Positions 1 through 7,983 of a stretch of DNA of 22,003 bases are shown one piece after another. The translations under genes and the position numbers were made by a program. Position 1 is the first letter of the stretch, and every line of letters starts with the position of its first letter. The notes beneath the pieces are model-generated. The model was given only the letters and a program-made list of their open reading frames with translations. It ran no database searches and was not told where the DNA came from. Source of the DNA: Fibrobacterales bacterium (GTDB lineage Bacteria; Fibrobacterota; Fibrobacteria; Fibrobacterales; Fibrobacteraceae); assembly GCA_025997455.1 (NCBI GenBank), contig BNUP01000025.1, forward strand, positions 1 to 22,003, given 5' to 3'.

Positions 1-122
1 CATTCTTTTTTTTATATGAAAATAGTTCTCCATCATGATTGATAACTTCTATGCCGCTATACAGACCAAATGCATATTTTCCCTGTTTGTTTATCGCTCC
101 CCAATTTTCGCCAACACGAACT
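1..122 (-). pseudogene. WG-repeat protein fragment, 5'-truncated
   Basis: On the minus strand from about 122 down to the window edge one frame reads VGENWGAINKQGKYAFGLYS and then GIEVINHDGELFSYKKKN. The spacing of ENWGAI, the GKY block and the DGELF block matches WG (tryptophan-glycine) repeats, which form beta-rich, often surface-associated repeat proteins. The frame stays open to about 160, where a TGA lies in frame, and I find no ATG, GTG or TTG start for it. The piece therefore looks 5'-truncated, and its C-terminal part continues out of the window. It overlaps the first 53 bases of the gene on the opposite strand. Recognition is from the repeat pattern alone. Confidence 0.5.
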
Positions 123-528
123 ATCGCAAAAAATAAATAAGTTAAAATTGCAAATAGAAATCAACACTTCTTCCATTTACTTAAAAGTGCAAGGTAATGA
201 TTATTTAAGCGAAAATTTACCCGACTTATTGCAAGAAAAAGGTTGCAACTGCACAATAGTCAAAACACCAAGCGAAGTTGACTATACTGTAACAATCACT
301 GCTAAATTCAAAACTTGCGGCGAACCGACAAAATACAAAGAGGTTTATTGCTATGCAAGCGCAAGTGCGGTAATCAATAATTCCAAAGTTCAAAAACCAG
401 TAAATGTGAACATTCCTGAGGCAAAAGGCGGATGGACAAACGGCAATAAAGAAAAAGCCACAGAAGAGGCGTTTAAGGAATTAACGAATTCTTTGGCAGA
501 AAAAATTTCACAAACCATAAACCAATGA
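70..528 (+). CDS. Hypothetical protein, probably 5'-truncated
   Basis: The ORF codes for 152 residues and I do not recognise its family. The segment from about residue 20 on reads like a small alpha/beta domain with a Cys pair (GCNC near residue 58) and a C-terminal helix ending in EKISQTINQ. Its stop overlaps the next ATG by four bases (ATGA), so it heads a three-gene cluster whose other two products carry signal peptides. This protein has no signal peptide, and its first 15 to 18 residues are antisense to a WG-repeat-like reading frame. I infer that the native 5' end has been lost and that the ATG at 70 is a chance start. A TATACA hexamer lies six bases upstream of that ATG but has no convincing -35. 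Confidence 0.55.
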   Translation: MHIFPVCLSLPNFRQHELSQKINKLKLQIEINTSSIYLKVQGNDYLSENLPDLLQEKGCNCTIVKTPSEVDYTVTITAKFKTCGEPTKYKEVYCYASASAVINNSKVQKPVNVNIPEAKGGWTNGNKEKATEEAFKELTNSLAEKISQTINQ

Positions 529-536
529 GGCTTAAA

Positions 537-2483
537 ATGACCATCAAAAAAAATCTAATCTTGCTAATCGCTTTATGCGGCGTGGCATTTGCACAAGGCA
601 AACAAAAAATTGCTATTTATGTGGCAGGCAACGAATTAAATGATACTCAAAAAAGAACGCTTGAATCTAATATGCTGAGTCTTTTTTTGCAAAGCGGACG
701 ATATATGGCAGTTGAACGCAATGCTGCTTTTTTAAACAGCATTGCACAAGAAAGAAACAAGCAGAGAGATGGATCGGTTGATTTTGACCAAGTGATTAGT
801 CTTCTGGGCAAGGAATATGGTATTCAGGTTGTGTGCGTTGTGGATTATGTGCGTGCATTTGATATTCACAGTTTTTCTGCCCGATTGATAGATCTGGAAA
901 GTGCAAAAATTATCGGTTTTGGCGAAACAGAATTGGAAAACGAAGGTGAGATAGGAGAAGCGGCAGATCTAGTTTTTGAACAAATGAACTATCCTGCCAA
1001 TACCGGAAAATCCAAAATAACTGTATATGTCGCGAGCAAAGAAATACAAAATTCATCTAAGAGATTGATTGGCACAAAAATTTTAGCGGCATTGATTCAT
1101 AGTGGTAGATATACGGCGATTGAAAGGGGCGATGCTTTTTTAAGCAATATAGTGAAAGAACGAGAAAAACAAAGAAATGGATCAGTGGACGAAAAACAAG
1201 TTCTTAGTCGCTTAGGGAAGGAAGCAGGAGTCCAGAATGTGCTGGTAGCGGATTATACGAACGCCTTCAATTCGCATAACCTTTCTGCCCGTTTAATCAA
1301 TTTAGAAAGTGCCGAAATAATGGTATCTTCCAATGTGAAAATGAATTTTTTGAATGAAATAGGGAGTGCTTCCGATAATATTGTTGAAAAAATTATAGAA
1401 AAACAATTTGCTAAAGAACTTGCAAAAGAGAGAGCAGAGCAGGCACGGATAGATTCTTTGAATCAAGTGTATTGGGATAGACAACAGGCAGAATCTCTTG
1501 CAGAGAAGAGACAGCAGGATTCTTTGTACCAAGTGGAGCAGGCAAAATTGTATGCTAAATATCAGGCGGAGAGAGAACGGCGAGGATGTCCGGTTGCTGA
1601 AATTGATATAATAAGTGCAGTAAGTTGGTGGGGCGAGGTTACAATAAACAGATGTTCTAATTCCAATATTACAGAAAATGAGGTGCTTACCGTCCTAGAT
1701 AAATACAAAAAAAATATAGGAAAAATAAGAGTCAAAAAAGTAGGCGAGCAAACCGCTATTGCAGAAAGAGTCCGTGGAGATGTTTTTGTGAATTCATTTG
1801 TTGGAGGAACAGCAAAACCATTCGGAGCGAGTTCCGTTTATTTTGCTGCCTATTTACCAACAGTCAAAAGTACTTATGCCTACGAAGGTAAGGAACTTAC
1901 AAGACAAGGATTAAATATTCTGTTCGGTCTCGAATTATTATTGCCGCTGAATAAAAATCTACTTGGCACAGGTCTTTTTATAGGTGGGGGAGCACTCGGC
2001 AAAATCAGCGACATTAGAGAATTTATTGTTGGTGCCGAGGTAAAAGGAATGTTTTGGCTTTGGGAGGAACGAATTGCAATTCCTATTTCCTTTGGTATTG
2101 CAGGACGAAGGCAGTCAATGGAGATTGAGAATAAACTTGTCGCAGAATTTATTGACGAACCAGCATTTTTGCAAGAGGAGACAAGTTATTTGAATGAAAA
2201 TCGAAATATAAGTCGATGGAATTTCGATATTATGCCATCCATAGATTTACAATTTTTTATGGGTGATAAATTTTCTCTGTATGCAGGGTATATGTATCGA
2301 ATAACTCCTTACAACAGTTGGGGATTTAATTATAAAATTTCAGGCAAATACTATGAAGGAGTGAGTAGTGACAGTTACGAAATACCCGATAAATATAACC
2401 CATTGAAGGATTCAAAAGAAACTATTTTTGGTGCAATTCCCGGAACACTTAGAGCGGGGATAAAAATTCATGCTTGGGATTAA
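537..2483 (+). CDS. Exported protein with two CsgG-like repeats and C-terminal barrel-like domain
   Basis: The start at 537 is preferred over 525 because GAGG (527-530) lies six bases upstream. It gives MTIKKNLILLIALCGVAFAQ, a good signal peptide cleaved after AFA. Two homologous domains of about 130 residues follow. Each has KIxxYVA, a GRYxAxER stretch, a QRxGSVDxxQVxxxLGKExG motif, VxDYxxAF and SARLIxLESAxI, which resembles the CsgG/TolB-like fold of outer-membrane-associated proteins. A charged, coiled-coil-like segment rich in A, E, Q and R follows (about residues 290-345). The last 230 residues are rich in aromatic and glycine strands (AGYMYRITPY near the end) and end in AGIKIHAWD, as expected for an outer-membrane barrel. 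I infer an envelope role; function is unknown. The internal domain duplication is visible in the sequence. Confidence 0.75.
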   Translation: MTIKKNLILLIALCGVAFAQGKQKIAIYVAGNELNDTQKRTLESNMLSLFLQSGRYMAVERNAAFLNSIAQERNKQRDGSVDFDQVISLLGKEYGIQVVCVVDYVRAFDIHSFSARLIDLESAKIIGFGETELENEGEIGEAADLVFEQMNYPANTGKSKITVYVASKEIQNSSKRLIGTKILAALIHSGRYTAIERGDAFLSNIVKEREKQRNGSVDEKQVLSRLGKEAGVQNVLVADYTNAFNSHNLSARLINLESAEIMVSSNVKMNFLNEIGSASDNIVEKIIEKQFAKELAKERAEQARIDSLNQVYWDRQQAESLAEKRQQDSLYQVEQAKLYAKYQAERERRGCPVAEIDIISAVSWWGEVTINRCSNSNITENEVLTVLDKYKKNIGKIRVKKVGEQTAIAERVRGDVFVNSFVGGTAKPFGASSVYFAAYLPTVKSTYAYEGKELTRQGLNILFGLELLLPLNKNLLGTGLFIGGGALGKISDIREFIVGAEVKGMFWLWEERIAIPISFGIAGRRQSMEIENKLVAEFIDEPAFLQEETSYLNENRNISRWNFDIMPSIDLQFFMGDKFSLYAGYMYRITPYNSWGFNYKISGKYYEGVSSDSYEIPDKYNPLKDSKETIFGAIPGTLRAGIKIHAWD

Positions 2484-2492
2484 GGAATGGGT

Positions 2493-3089
2493 ATGACTAT
2501 GAAAAAAACAACTATCATATTCGCAATCATCCTGTTCTTGGGCTCGATTGCAAATGCTGAACTCGTGGAGATTATAAATCCAATTTGGCAAGCGAGTGAT
2601 AGTTTGGCAAAGCGTGGTCTAACGATAGGATTTGGTTCTTATGATTCCCCTGACGAAATTGAAGCCATTTATTTTGCAAAACAAGATGCCCTTGCAAATG
2701 CGATGGCATCAATACAAACTGAGATAAATTATTCTGAGATAAAAGATACTACAGGCAAAACAAAAAATCAAACTCTTGTAGGAAAAACTAATATGTTTGG
2801 CATTTCTAGAGAATTGTTTATTGAAACAACATTTGATGATGCAACTAAGTCATCGCATAATTATGCTAAACGCACTACTAAAATCGTAAACGAACCCGAA
2901 TGGTTTGGTGCTATGGCAGCGGCTGTGATATACCGCATACAATCAACAAAAAATGACAAGGGAATTTACCATGTCAGTTTGGTGGTAGTTTTTGATAAAC
3001 CAACTTTTAATGCGGTATGGCAAAAATTTTGCAAAGGCGTAGAAGAAACCGAAGGCGTAGAAGAAACAAGACAATATGATGATTTTTGA
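2493..3089 (+). CDS. Exported LPP20-like hypothetical protein
   Basis: Of three nearby ATGs (2487, 2493, 2499), 2493 has AAGGA (2482-2486) at a spacing of six bases and is chosen. The product starts MTMKKTTIIFAIILFLGSIA with a cleavage site after ANA. The mature part contains a YFAKQDALANAMASIQTEIN segment typical of LPP20/FlgP-like small envelope proteins, in which an IAxxxAxxxLA helix precedes beta strands. There is no lipobox cysteine at the cleavage site, so it is probably periplasmic rather than a lipoprotein. The tail holds two copies of GVEET from an 18-base tandem duplication at about 3036-3070. It follows the preceding gene by nine bases and ends shortly before a terminator, so it is the last gene of the cluster. 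Confidence 0.7.
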   Translation: MTMKKTTIIFAIILFLGSIANAELVEIINPIWQASDSLAKRGLTIGFGSYDSPDEIEAIYFAKQDALANAMASIQTEINYSEIKDTTGKTKNQTLVGKTNMFGISRELFIETTFDDATKSSHNYAKRTTKIVNEPEWFGAMAAAVIYRIQSTKNDKGIYHVSLVVVFDKPTFNAVWQKFCKGVEETEGVEETRQYDDF

Positions 3090-3113
3090 CGGTTTTATGG
3101 ATAAATCTGAGGT

Positions 3114-3136
3114 ATGGGGTGCATAACCCCATTTTT
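3114..3136 (+). terminator. Rho-independent terminator
   Basis: A perfect 7-bp stem, ATGGGGT (3114-3120) and ACCCCAT (3126-3132), closes a GCATA loop and is followed by a run of T to 3136. It lies 24 bases after the preceding stop codon and closes the cluster of exported proteins. Confidence 0.75.
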
Positions 3137-3138
3137 AA

Positions 3139-4044
3139 AGTGCACCTGAAATTGCAACTATGCTTGAGCAATACGAGGCGGACTATCACACGGGAATGGA
3201 CATAGAAAGCATATCCAAGGAACTCAGGTATTACACCAACGGCTATCCGTTTTTAGTATCCAAGTTATGCCTTATTATCCACGAAGATTTAGAAAAAGAT
3301 TGGACTGTGAGAGGAGTTCAAAATGCGGTAAAGGCGTTGGTATATAGCACAAACACGCTCTTTGACGACCTCTCCAAAAATCTGCAAAGTTATCCCGAAC
3401 TAAAACAGATGATGTATGATATTATTATTGACGGCAAAGTGTTCAATTATAATTCAATGAACACTATAATAGAACTTGGACTTACATTTGGATTTTTAGT
3501 GAGAAAAGGAAATATTGTAACCGTTGGCAATAAAATTTTTGAAACCATACTCTACAACCATTTTATTTAAATTGAGCAAATCAAGGGCATTCTCCCCGAA
3601 GATATTTCCAGCGGCGTGGTGGAGGACGGCAAACTCAATATGCGTTTGTGCCTTGAGAAATTTGCACAGCATTATTACGAACTTTACAGTAGTCAAAATG
3701 AGAAGTTTTTAGAACGGGAATGCCGCTTGCTGTTTTTGACTTATCTAAAGCCCTTTTTAAACGGCAAAGGCTTTGCGGTTGTTGAGAGCGAAACACGCAA
3801 CAGTGAACGCACCGATGTTTTGGTTTTGTTCGGCAATACGCAATTTATTGTGGAGTTAAAAATTTGGCGAGGCGATAATGCACACGAAAAAGCATACAGA
3901 CAACTTGCGGAATATTTGGAGAGCAAGGGAGAGCAAACGGGGTATTTGCTGACATTCGATTTCCGCAAGAATAGAGAGGAATTCTTTTCTGCGGCGTGGG
4001 TGGATTACGAGAGCAAGCGAATTTTTGATGTAGTGGCAGTGTGA
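3139..4044 (+). pseudogene. Remnant of AAA ATPase with C-terminal PD-(D/E)XK nuclease
   Basis: One frame from 3139 (SAPEIATMLEQYEAD) to 4044 reads like the C-terminal two thirds of the AAA-ATPase-like/PDDEXK family common in gut anaerobes. The ELRYYTNGYPFLVSKLC segment is the lid region after the ATPase core. The nuclease part has an RTDVLVLF strand, VELKIW (the E-x-K element) and a following YRQLAEYL helix. The N-terminal half with the Walker A and B motifs is absent. There is a TAA directly before the first recognisable codon and another in-frame TAA at 3568-3570, between YNHFI and IEQIKGILPED. Both halves share one frame, so this is a nonsense mutation rather than a frameshift. ORF finders report the pieces as 3160-3570 and 3616-4044. 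Family recognition is from motifs; loss of function is inferred. Confidence 0.75.
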
Positions 4045-4115
4045 TAACTTCTATTGGGAATTACCTATTGTCTATGGAAAACTACACATCGCAGGCGGGA
4101 AGAAGAAAGATTTTA

Positions 4116-4288
4116 GGAAACCTCTAAAAACTCCCTTTGTAACACAATTCCACAGATTTGAGTTTTTAGAGACGACGGCGATCCTGCGAGCATTCGCCGC
4201 AGGATGACATTATCACCATAAAAAACGCAGTTCGCCCATGTCGCTTGGTAACCTCTACCAACCTCTTAGGAGGTTAATAGAGGTTACC
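4116..4288. repeat. Three-hairpin repeat, copy 1
   Basis: Hairpin A pairs CTCTAAAAACTC (4122-4133) with GAGTTTTTAGAG (4160-4171). Hairpin C pairs GGTAACCTCTA (4247-4257) with TAGAGGTTACC (4278-4288), with CCAACCTC/GAGGTT inside it. The middle hairpin B (ACGGCGA ... TTCGCC) is interrupted by a second palindrome, ATCCTGCG (4181-4188)/CGCAGGAT (4198-4205) followed by GAC, which looks like an inserted short hairpin of the AATGAC type. The copy separates the decayed nuclease gene from the convergent pseudouridine synthase and may act as a bidirectional terminator. Apart from it I see nothing in 4045-4309. Confidence 0.85.
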
Positions 4289-4309
4289 TGTATTTATACG
4301 GCGAATGAT

Positions 4310-4819
4310 TTATAGAAATTTCCATTCGCCAACTCTTAACTCTCCGAGTTCATATTCGCCGATTTTACTTCTGTGCAATGCAACCACTCTGTTACCGACG
4401 GCTGCAAACATTCTTTTCACTTGGTGATACATTCCGCTTTTTATGACTATTTCAACTTGCATTGAATCTTCAATCACTTTGCAGGACAAGGCAACTGCTG
4501 ATTTTTTTTCACCCTTTAATTCAATGCCTGCGAGAAGTTTTTTTTGCATTTCTTCGGTGAGCGGCTCGGCGAGTGTGGCTATATATGTTTTGGCAAAGCC
4601 TTTTTTAGGGTGTTCTATTCTGTGTATAAATTCACCGTCGTTTGAGAGTAATAACAAACCCGTGGTGTCAAAATCGAGGCGACCCGCACATTGCAAGCCG
4701 TCTTTTATGAGTTCCTGCGGAAAGAGCGAGAATAGCGACTCGTGGCTCGTTGGCGAATGACTGCATTCGACTCCGCTCGGTTTGTTGAGAATAATATAAA
4801 CCTTGTTTTTTGGTTTCAC
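4310..4819 (-). CDS. RsuA-family rRNA pseudouridine synthase lacking the S4 domain
   Basis: The catalytic core is clear: YIILNKPSGV at the start, AGRLDFDTTGLLLLSNDG with the catalytic Asp after GRL, KTYIATL, and YHQVKRMFAAVGNRVVALHR near the end. This is the pattern of RsuA, which makes pseudouridine in 16S rRNA, more than that of RluE. RsuA usually has an N-terminal S4 RNA-binding domain of about 60 residues; here homology begins within a few residues of the start. A longer GTG start at 4873 exists, but its extra 18 residues are translated heptad repeat (VENSAVP) and unlikely to be native. GTG at 4819 has TATTTT seven bases upstream and no Shine-Dalgarno. The rRNA target is not determinable from sequence. 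Confidence 0.8.
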   Translation of the reverse strand: MKPKNKVYIILNKPSGVECSHSPTSHESLFSLFPQELIKDGLQCAGRLDFDTTGLLLLSNDGEFIHRIEHPKKGFAKTYIATLAEPLTEEMQKKLLAGIELKGEKKSAVALSCKVIEDSMQVEIVIKSGMYHQVKRMFAAVGNRVVALHRSKIGEYELGELRVGEWKFL

Positions 4820-4848
4820 AAATTGGAAAATAAAAAATACAAGGGGAA

Positions 4849-4950
4849 CCGCCGAGTTTTCCACATCCCACACCCCACACCCAATACCCCCACTTTCAAC
4901 TTTACTCTTTCAACTCTTGCACCGCCGCGTGCAAACTTTCTACCTTCCCC
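4849..4950 (+). repeat. Heptad mosaic array H1
   Basis: The pyrimidine-rich strand reads CACCGCCGAG-type, CACACCC-type and TTTCAAC/TTTACTC units, mostly in steps of seven bases, and ends in GCAAACTTTCTACCTTCCCC. The end lies 14 bases before the aminotransferase start. The same modules recur at five other loci in this window. The left end overlaps the possible extended start of the pseudouridine synthase on the other strand. Confidence 0.75.
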
Positions 4951-4964
4951 CAAGAGGCGTGGCT

Positions 4965-6164
4965 ATGAAAGAGATTTCGGAAAGGGTAAAAAACATTCAA
5001 GGGTCTGTGACGGTTGAAATTGATTTGCTGGCAAAAAAACTCTCTATGCAAGGTAGGTCTATTTGGAGTTTTGGAGTTGGCGAACCGAATTTTGATACTC
5101 CGCTGCATATTCGTGAGGCGGCGATTCAGTCGATTAACAAGGGTTTAACGAGATATACAGCACCGGACGGAATGCTCCCGTTCAAAGAGGCGGTGTGCGG
5201 AAAGTTGTTGCACGAAAATTCTCTGCGATATAAAGCCGAACAGGTGATTGCAACTTCGGGAGCAAAGCACGCAATTTTTAATGCGATTTCCGTGCTTGTA
5301 AATGAGGGCGATGAGGTACTGATTCCCTCGCCTTATTGGGTGACTTACCCTGAACTCGTGCGATATTGCGGAGCTAAGCCGATTTTTTTGGAGTGTTCGT
5401 CCGAGAATAAATTTCGATTGAAGGCGGAGCAGATTAGAGCGGCAATTACGCCAAAGACAAAGGCGCTGATTTTGAACAGTCCCTGCAATCCTACGGGGGT
5501 TGTGTATAGTTCTCAAGAGTTGGCGGAGTTTGCACAGGTAATTGTTGAAAATGATTTGTATTGTATCTCCGATGAGATTTATGAGCATATTATATACGAT
5601 GGCGTGAGCGGGGCACCCTCCATTGCGGCGGCAAGCGGTATGCAGGAGAGAACTCTTTTGGTGAATGGGTTTTCTAAGGCGTATTGTATGACGGGGTGGC
5701 GTATAGGGTATGTTGTCGCACCCGATGAAGTTGCAAAGAACATCGCAAAAATGCAGGGACAAACCACACATCATCCTTCTAATGTTTCGCAATACGGAGC
5801 AATTGCCGCATTGAACGGGAGATTCGATTCTGTTATCACAATGCGAAAGGAATTTTTTGAGAGAATGAACAGGATGTTTGAGGTTCTGAATAGTATTGAA
5901 GGCGTTTCTGTTTCTAAACCCAACGGAGCATTTTATCTGTTTGCAGATGTGAGTGCGGCGTATGGTAAAACTTCTGCAGGCGGATCGGTTATTAACAACT
6001 CGATTGATTTTTGTCGTGCGTTGCTCGATGAACAGGGCGTTGTGATTGTGCCGGGTGCGGCGTTTGGGCTTGATTCTTGCGTGAGATTTTCTTTTACCGC
6101 ATCGCTCCCCACTATTAGTATTGCAATGCCTAAGGTGAAGGAATTTTTTAAGGGATTGTCTTAA
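4965..6164 (+). CDS. aspC: Class I PLP-dependent aspartate-type aminotransferase
   Basis: The product has 399 residues, normal for fold-type I aminotransferases. It shows the family landmarks in order: FGVGEPNFDTP, SGAKHAIFNAI, NSPCNPTG, DEIYEHIIYDG, and SKAYCMTGWRIGY with the PLP-binding lysine at residue 238, then VRFSF with the carboxylate-binding arginine. These fit the Ib subgroup of aspartate aminotransferases (AspB of Bacillus, AspC of Thermus), which moves amino groups between aspartate and 2-oxoglutarate. Some members also use prephenate. The frame is open upstream to 4803, but that extension is translated heptad repeat. ATG 4965 has AAGAGG seven bases upstream and is the start. The stop codon directly abuts repeat copy 2, which begins at 6165. 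Confidence 0.9.
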   Translation: MKEISERVKNIQGSVTVEIDLLAKKLSMQGRSIWSFGVGEPNFDTPLHIREAAIQSINKGLTRYTAPDGMLPFKEAVCGKLLHENSLRYKAEQVIATSGAKHAIFNAISVLVNEGDEVLIPSPYWVTYPELVRYCGAKPIFLECSSENKFRLKAEQIRAAITPKTKALILNSPCNPTGVVYSSQELAEFAQVIVENDLYCISDEIYEHIIYDGVSGAPSIAAASGMQERTLLVNGFSKAYCMTGWRIGYVVAPDEVAKNIAKMQGQTTHHPSNVSQYGAIAALNGRFDSVITMRKEFFERMNRMFEVLNSIEGVSVSKPNGAFYLFADVSAAYGKTSAGGSVINNSIDFCRALLDEQGVVIVPGAAFGLDSCVRFSFTASLPTISIAMPKVKEFFKGLS

Positions 6165-6317
6165 GGAAACCTCTAAAAACTCCCTTGAATCATAAATTCG
6201 TAAATCTGGAGTTTTTAGAGGCGACGGCGAACTACTCAAATTTGCATAAAAAACTATAGTTCGCCCATGTCGCTTGGTAACCTCTACCAACCTCTTAGGA
6301 GGTTAATAGAGGTTACC
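6165..6317. repeat. Three-hairpin repeat, copy 2
   Basis: This is the best-preserved copy. It has hairpin A (CCTCTAAAAACTCC with GGAGTTTTTAGAGG), hairpin B (GCGACGGCGAACTA with TAGTTCGCCCATGTCGC around an AAATTTGCATAAAAA loop) and hairpin C (GGTAACCTCTA with TAGAGGTTACC). It begins at the base after the aminotransferase stop. TTAA precedes it (6161-6164) and follows it (6318-6321). Confidence 0.9.
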
Positions 6318-6321
6318 TTAA

Positions 6322-6473
6322 GGAAACCTCTAAAAACTCCCCTGAATCATAAATTCGTAAATCTGGAGTTTTTAGAGGCGACGGCGAATCGTCATTCGAC
6401 AAGCACTTTCGTAGTTCGCCCTTGTCTCTTAGAGAACCTCTACCAACCACTTGCGAGATTAATAGATGTTCTC
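6322..6473. repeat. Three-hairpin repeat, copy 3
   Basis: This copy is tandem to copy 2, four bases apart. Hairpin A is identical apart from the loop. Hairpin B has a different interior (GGCGAATCG ... TAGTTCGCC). Hairpin C is a variant, GAGAACCTCTA (6432-6442) with TAGATGTTCTC (6463-6473), in which both arms changed from GGTAAC to GAGAAC. Together copies 2 and 3 fill the space between the aminotransferase and the kinase, and their translation produces a false N-terminal extension of the kinase frame. Confidence 0.85.
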
Positions 6474-6506
6474 TTAATAAGCCGCAAATTTTATATCTTA
6501 CCCGAA

Positions 6507-7982
6507 ATGGAAACTTTTCCCAGACCTTTTAACGATGATTACGAGTTGCTCGGACTGCTCGGTAAGGGCGGTATGGGGAGTAAGGTTTACAAGGCTCTGC
6601 AGGTGAAGTTGAATAGGGTTGTTGCATTGAAAGTGCTCGATGTGAATACTGCGGACGAAGAGTCCGGGAAACGATTTGAAAGCGAAGCACAAGCGATGAA
6701 GGAATTTAGTCATTCTAATTTGGTGACAATTTTTGATTACGGACACCACGAAGAATACGATAAAAAACAGGTTTATTTGGCGATGACTTTTGTGGATGGC
6801 AAACCGCTTTCGGAATTATTGAAGGAGAGGGGAAAGTTGTCGTTGAAAGAGGTGAAGTCTATTGCGTGGCAGGTGGCGAGCGGGCTTAGATATTCGCACG
6901 AACGCGGAGTTATTCACAGGGATATTAAACCCTCTAACATTATGGTGAAAAGCGACGGCAGTGTGTTTGTTATAGATTTCGGGATTTCGCTTTCATTGGA
7001 TTCGCAACGGCATACTCAAGCCGGAATGACTATGGGAACGCCGGAATATATGTCGCCGGAGCAGTGTCAAAATAAAAATATTACCAACAAAAGCGATATT
7101 TATAGTTTGGGTATTGTGATTTATGAAATGCTTTCGGGAGACCCTCCTTTTAGCGGAGGTGCTTCTCTTGCGATTTTGAATAAGCATTTGAAGGAAAAAC
7201 CCGCTCCCCTTCACGAGAAAAATCCGAGTGTTTTACCATCGCTTGAAAAGATTGTCGATAAGTGCTTGGAGAAAAAGCCCGATGACAGATATAACAGTTT
7301 CGCTGAATTTATAAATGATATTAGAGATTTTGACACGGATGTTGCATCGGGGAGAACGGCGAGGCTGAATATGATTATTTCGCGACTGACTTTGCCCGAA
7401 AAGGCGGCTTTCGGTATTTTGTGTGCGTTGCCCGTGCTTTTGATTTTGGTTATTTTATTGTTGGTGGCAAAGAGCGTGCCCGAACCGCCAAAGTCGGTGG
7501 TGCTGTTGAAGGCGGCGGCAGTGAGCGGAGTTGCGGGCGGGAGCGGTTCAACTGCGGGGAGTGACAGCATTGGAGTGCGGCTTTTTGACGGAGATTTGGC
7601 TACTGCTTGGAGAGTGAAAAAAGAAATTGCATTGAAAGCGAACGGGGGCGTTTTTTTGAGCGTGAAATTTGCAAAACCTACTTTGATTACGAATTTGGGT
7701 ATTGCAATCGGTGACCAGAGTGATTGGGATAATTTCAGCAAGTTCAGCAAACCTAAGGAAGTTTGGGTGCGGTATGTCAGTCCAAGCGCAAAAGGCGGAG
7801 TTGTGAATGAACAGTCGTCTCGAGTGAAAATTATTCTTGACGATAGGTTTGGAGTGCAGTATCCTTCTTGGAATCCCGTGGAGGTTACCGATTTGATGTT
7901 TGAGTTGAAGAGTATGCAGAATGACAGGGTGAGTGAGGATTTGGCGATTTCGGAACTGAGGTTGTTAGGAATGGAGATGTGA
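6507..7982 (+). CDS. Membrane Ser/Thr protein kinase with extracytoplasmic glycan-binding-like domain
   Basis: The product has 491 residues. A Hanks-type kinase domain covers about residues 10-275: GKGGMG glycine loop, VALKVL with Lys42, HRDIKPSN with catalytic Asp139, DFG with Asp157, and GTPEYMSPEQ in the activation segment. A single membrane segment lies near residues 300-322 (ALPVLLILVILLLVAKSV). The C-terminal part has DGDLATAW, LGIAIGDQSDWDNF and SKPKEVWVRYVS, which resemble the discoidin-like NADase-type glycan-binding fold, so an external ligand may control the kinase. The frame is open to 6267, but the extra 80 residues are translated repeats; METFPRPF is the natural start. There is no Shine-Dalgarno, and TATCTT ends seven bases before the ATG. 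The next gene starts one base after the stop. Confidence 0.88.
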   Translation: METFPRPFNDDYELLGLLGKGGMGSKVYKALQVKLNRVVALKVLDVNTADEESGKRFESEAQAMKEFSHSNLVTIFDYGHHEEYDKKQVYLAMTFVDGKPLSELLKERGKLSLKEVKSIAWQVASGLRYSHERGVIHRDIKPSNIMVKSDGSVFVIDFGISLSLDSQRHTQAGMTMGTPEYMSPEQCQNKNITNKSDIYSLGIVIYEMLSGDPPFSGGASLAILNKHLKEKPAPLHEKNPSVLPSLEKIVDKCLEKKPDDRYNSFAEFINDIRDFDTDVASGRTARLNMIISRLTLPEKAAFGILCALPVLLILVILLLVAKSVPEPPKSVVLLKAAAVSGVAGGSGSTAGSDSIGVRLFDGDLATAWRVKKEIALKANGGVFLSVKFAKPTLITNLGIAIGDQSDWDNFSKFSKPKEVWVRYVSPSAKGGVVNEQSSRVKIILDDRFGVQYPSWNPVEVTDLMFELKSMQNDRVSEDLAISELRLLGMEM

Positions 7983-7983
7983 G

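Noticed and set aside
5145..6290. 381-codon minus-strand open frame
   Set aside because: It is antisense to the aminotransferase, whose motifs are clear on the plus strand. Its own translation is rich in R, H and C without any domain, and its first codons are repeat.
6267..6506. N-terminal extension of the kinase frame
   Set aside because: The 80 residues are translations of three-hairpin repeats and appear in other frames wherever the repeat occurs; the kinase starts at METFPRPF.
7211..7750. 179-codon minus-strand open frame
   Set aside because: It is antisense to the kinase membrane segment and C-terminal domain and has no recognisable features.
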